From Alistipes sp. (lineage in GTDB: Bacteria; Bacteroidota; Bacteroidia; Bacteroidales; Rikenellaceae): a stretch of 13,599 nt of DNA. The notes beneath the pieces are model-generated. The model had not been told where the DNA came from. It did not search any database and saw nothing but the letters and a program-made list of their open reading frames with translations. The position numbers and the translations under genes are program-made. Below, one piece after another: positions 13,591-13,599 of the stretch. The stretch's first letter is position 1. The number at the start of each line of letters is the position of its first letter. Location of the stretch: assembly GCA_022511355.1 (NCBI GenBank), contig JAFLRS010000021.1, positions 1 through 13,599 on the forward strand, written 5' to 3'.

Positions 13591-13599
13591 ATTACAAAA

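Noticed and set aside
1..13599. Whole-window search for prophage, insertion sequence, CRISPR, toxin-antitoxin, defence or biosynthetic clusters, and tRNA or rRNA genes
   Set aside because: No transposase, integrase, direct-repeat array, nuclease-helicase cassette or RNA gene signature was seen. Nearly all the sequence is explained by housekeeping genes, so no novel multi-gene system is claimed.

Overview
The window looks like chromosomal housekeeping DNA from a GC-rich member of the Bacteroidota, most plausibly an Alistipes-like (Rikenellaceae) gut bacterium. Four observations support this. Several genes have the Bacteroidetes-type -7 promoter box TAnnTTTG. Shine-Dalgarno sequences are almost absent. 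There are Bacteroidetes-style surface lipoproteins (a TlpA-like thioredoxin and a GH20 hexosaminidase). Menaquinone genes are of the futalosine type (mqnB, mqnD). The genus is an inference from overall resemblance; no rRNA or other marker is present.

Layout, left to right. (1) 1-1300, plus strand: the 3' part of mqnB, which runs in frame into a two-helix membrane segment, then mqnD overlapping it by ATGA; both mqn genes serve futalosine-dependent menaquinone synthesis. (2) 1326-1356: a hairpin terminator shared by the convergent mqnD and upp. (3) 1346-3262, minus: hflX then upp (ribosome-associated GTPase; uracil salvage). (4) 3332-4015, minus: a stand-alone TonB-like protein with its own strong terminator, which lies only 12 nt before hflX. 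(5) 4016-4250: a divergent promoter region feeding tonB leftward and rlmN rightward. (6) 4251-5282, plus: rlmN, closed by a hairpin shared with the convergent operon. (7) 5341-8579, minus: a tight operon coaD-lpxD-ruvC-TlpA lipoprotein (CoA synthesis, lipid A synthesis, Holliday junction resolution, extracytoplasmic redox). (8) 8631-10445, minus: a divergent GH20 hexosaminidase lipoprotein. (9) 10475-11071, minus: a membrane-anchored coiled-coil protein of unknown function with a perfect inverted repeat at its promoter. (10) 11161-13590, minus: tilS-holA (tRNA-Ile lysidine synthetase; DNA polymerase III delta).

Coding density is high and no stretch over 300 bases lacks a gene. I see no insertion sequence, prophage, CRISPR array, RNA gene or defence cassette, and no clear sign of an undescribed multi-gene system. 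The points worth a second look are local: the mqnB membrane extension, near-leaderless promoters at coaD and the GH20 gene, the palindrome at the unknown gene's promoter, the terminator abutting hflX, and the altered active-site motifs of the GH20 enzyme.
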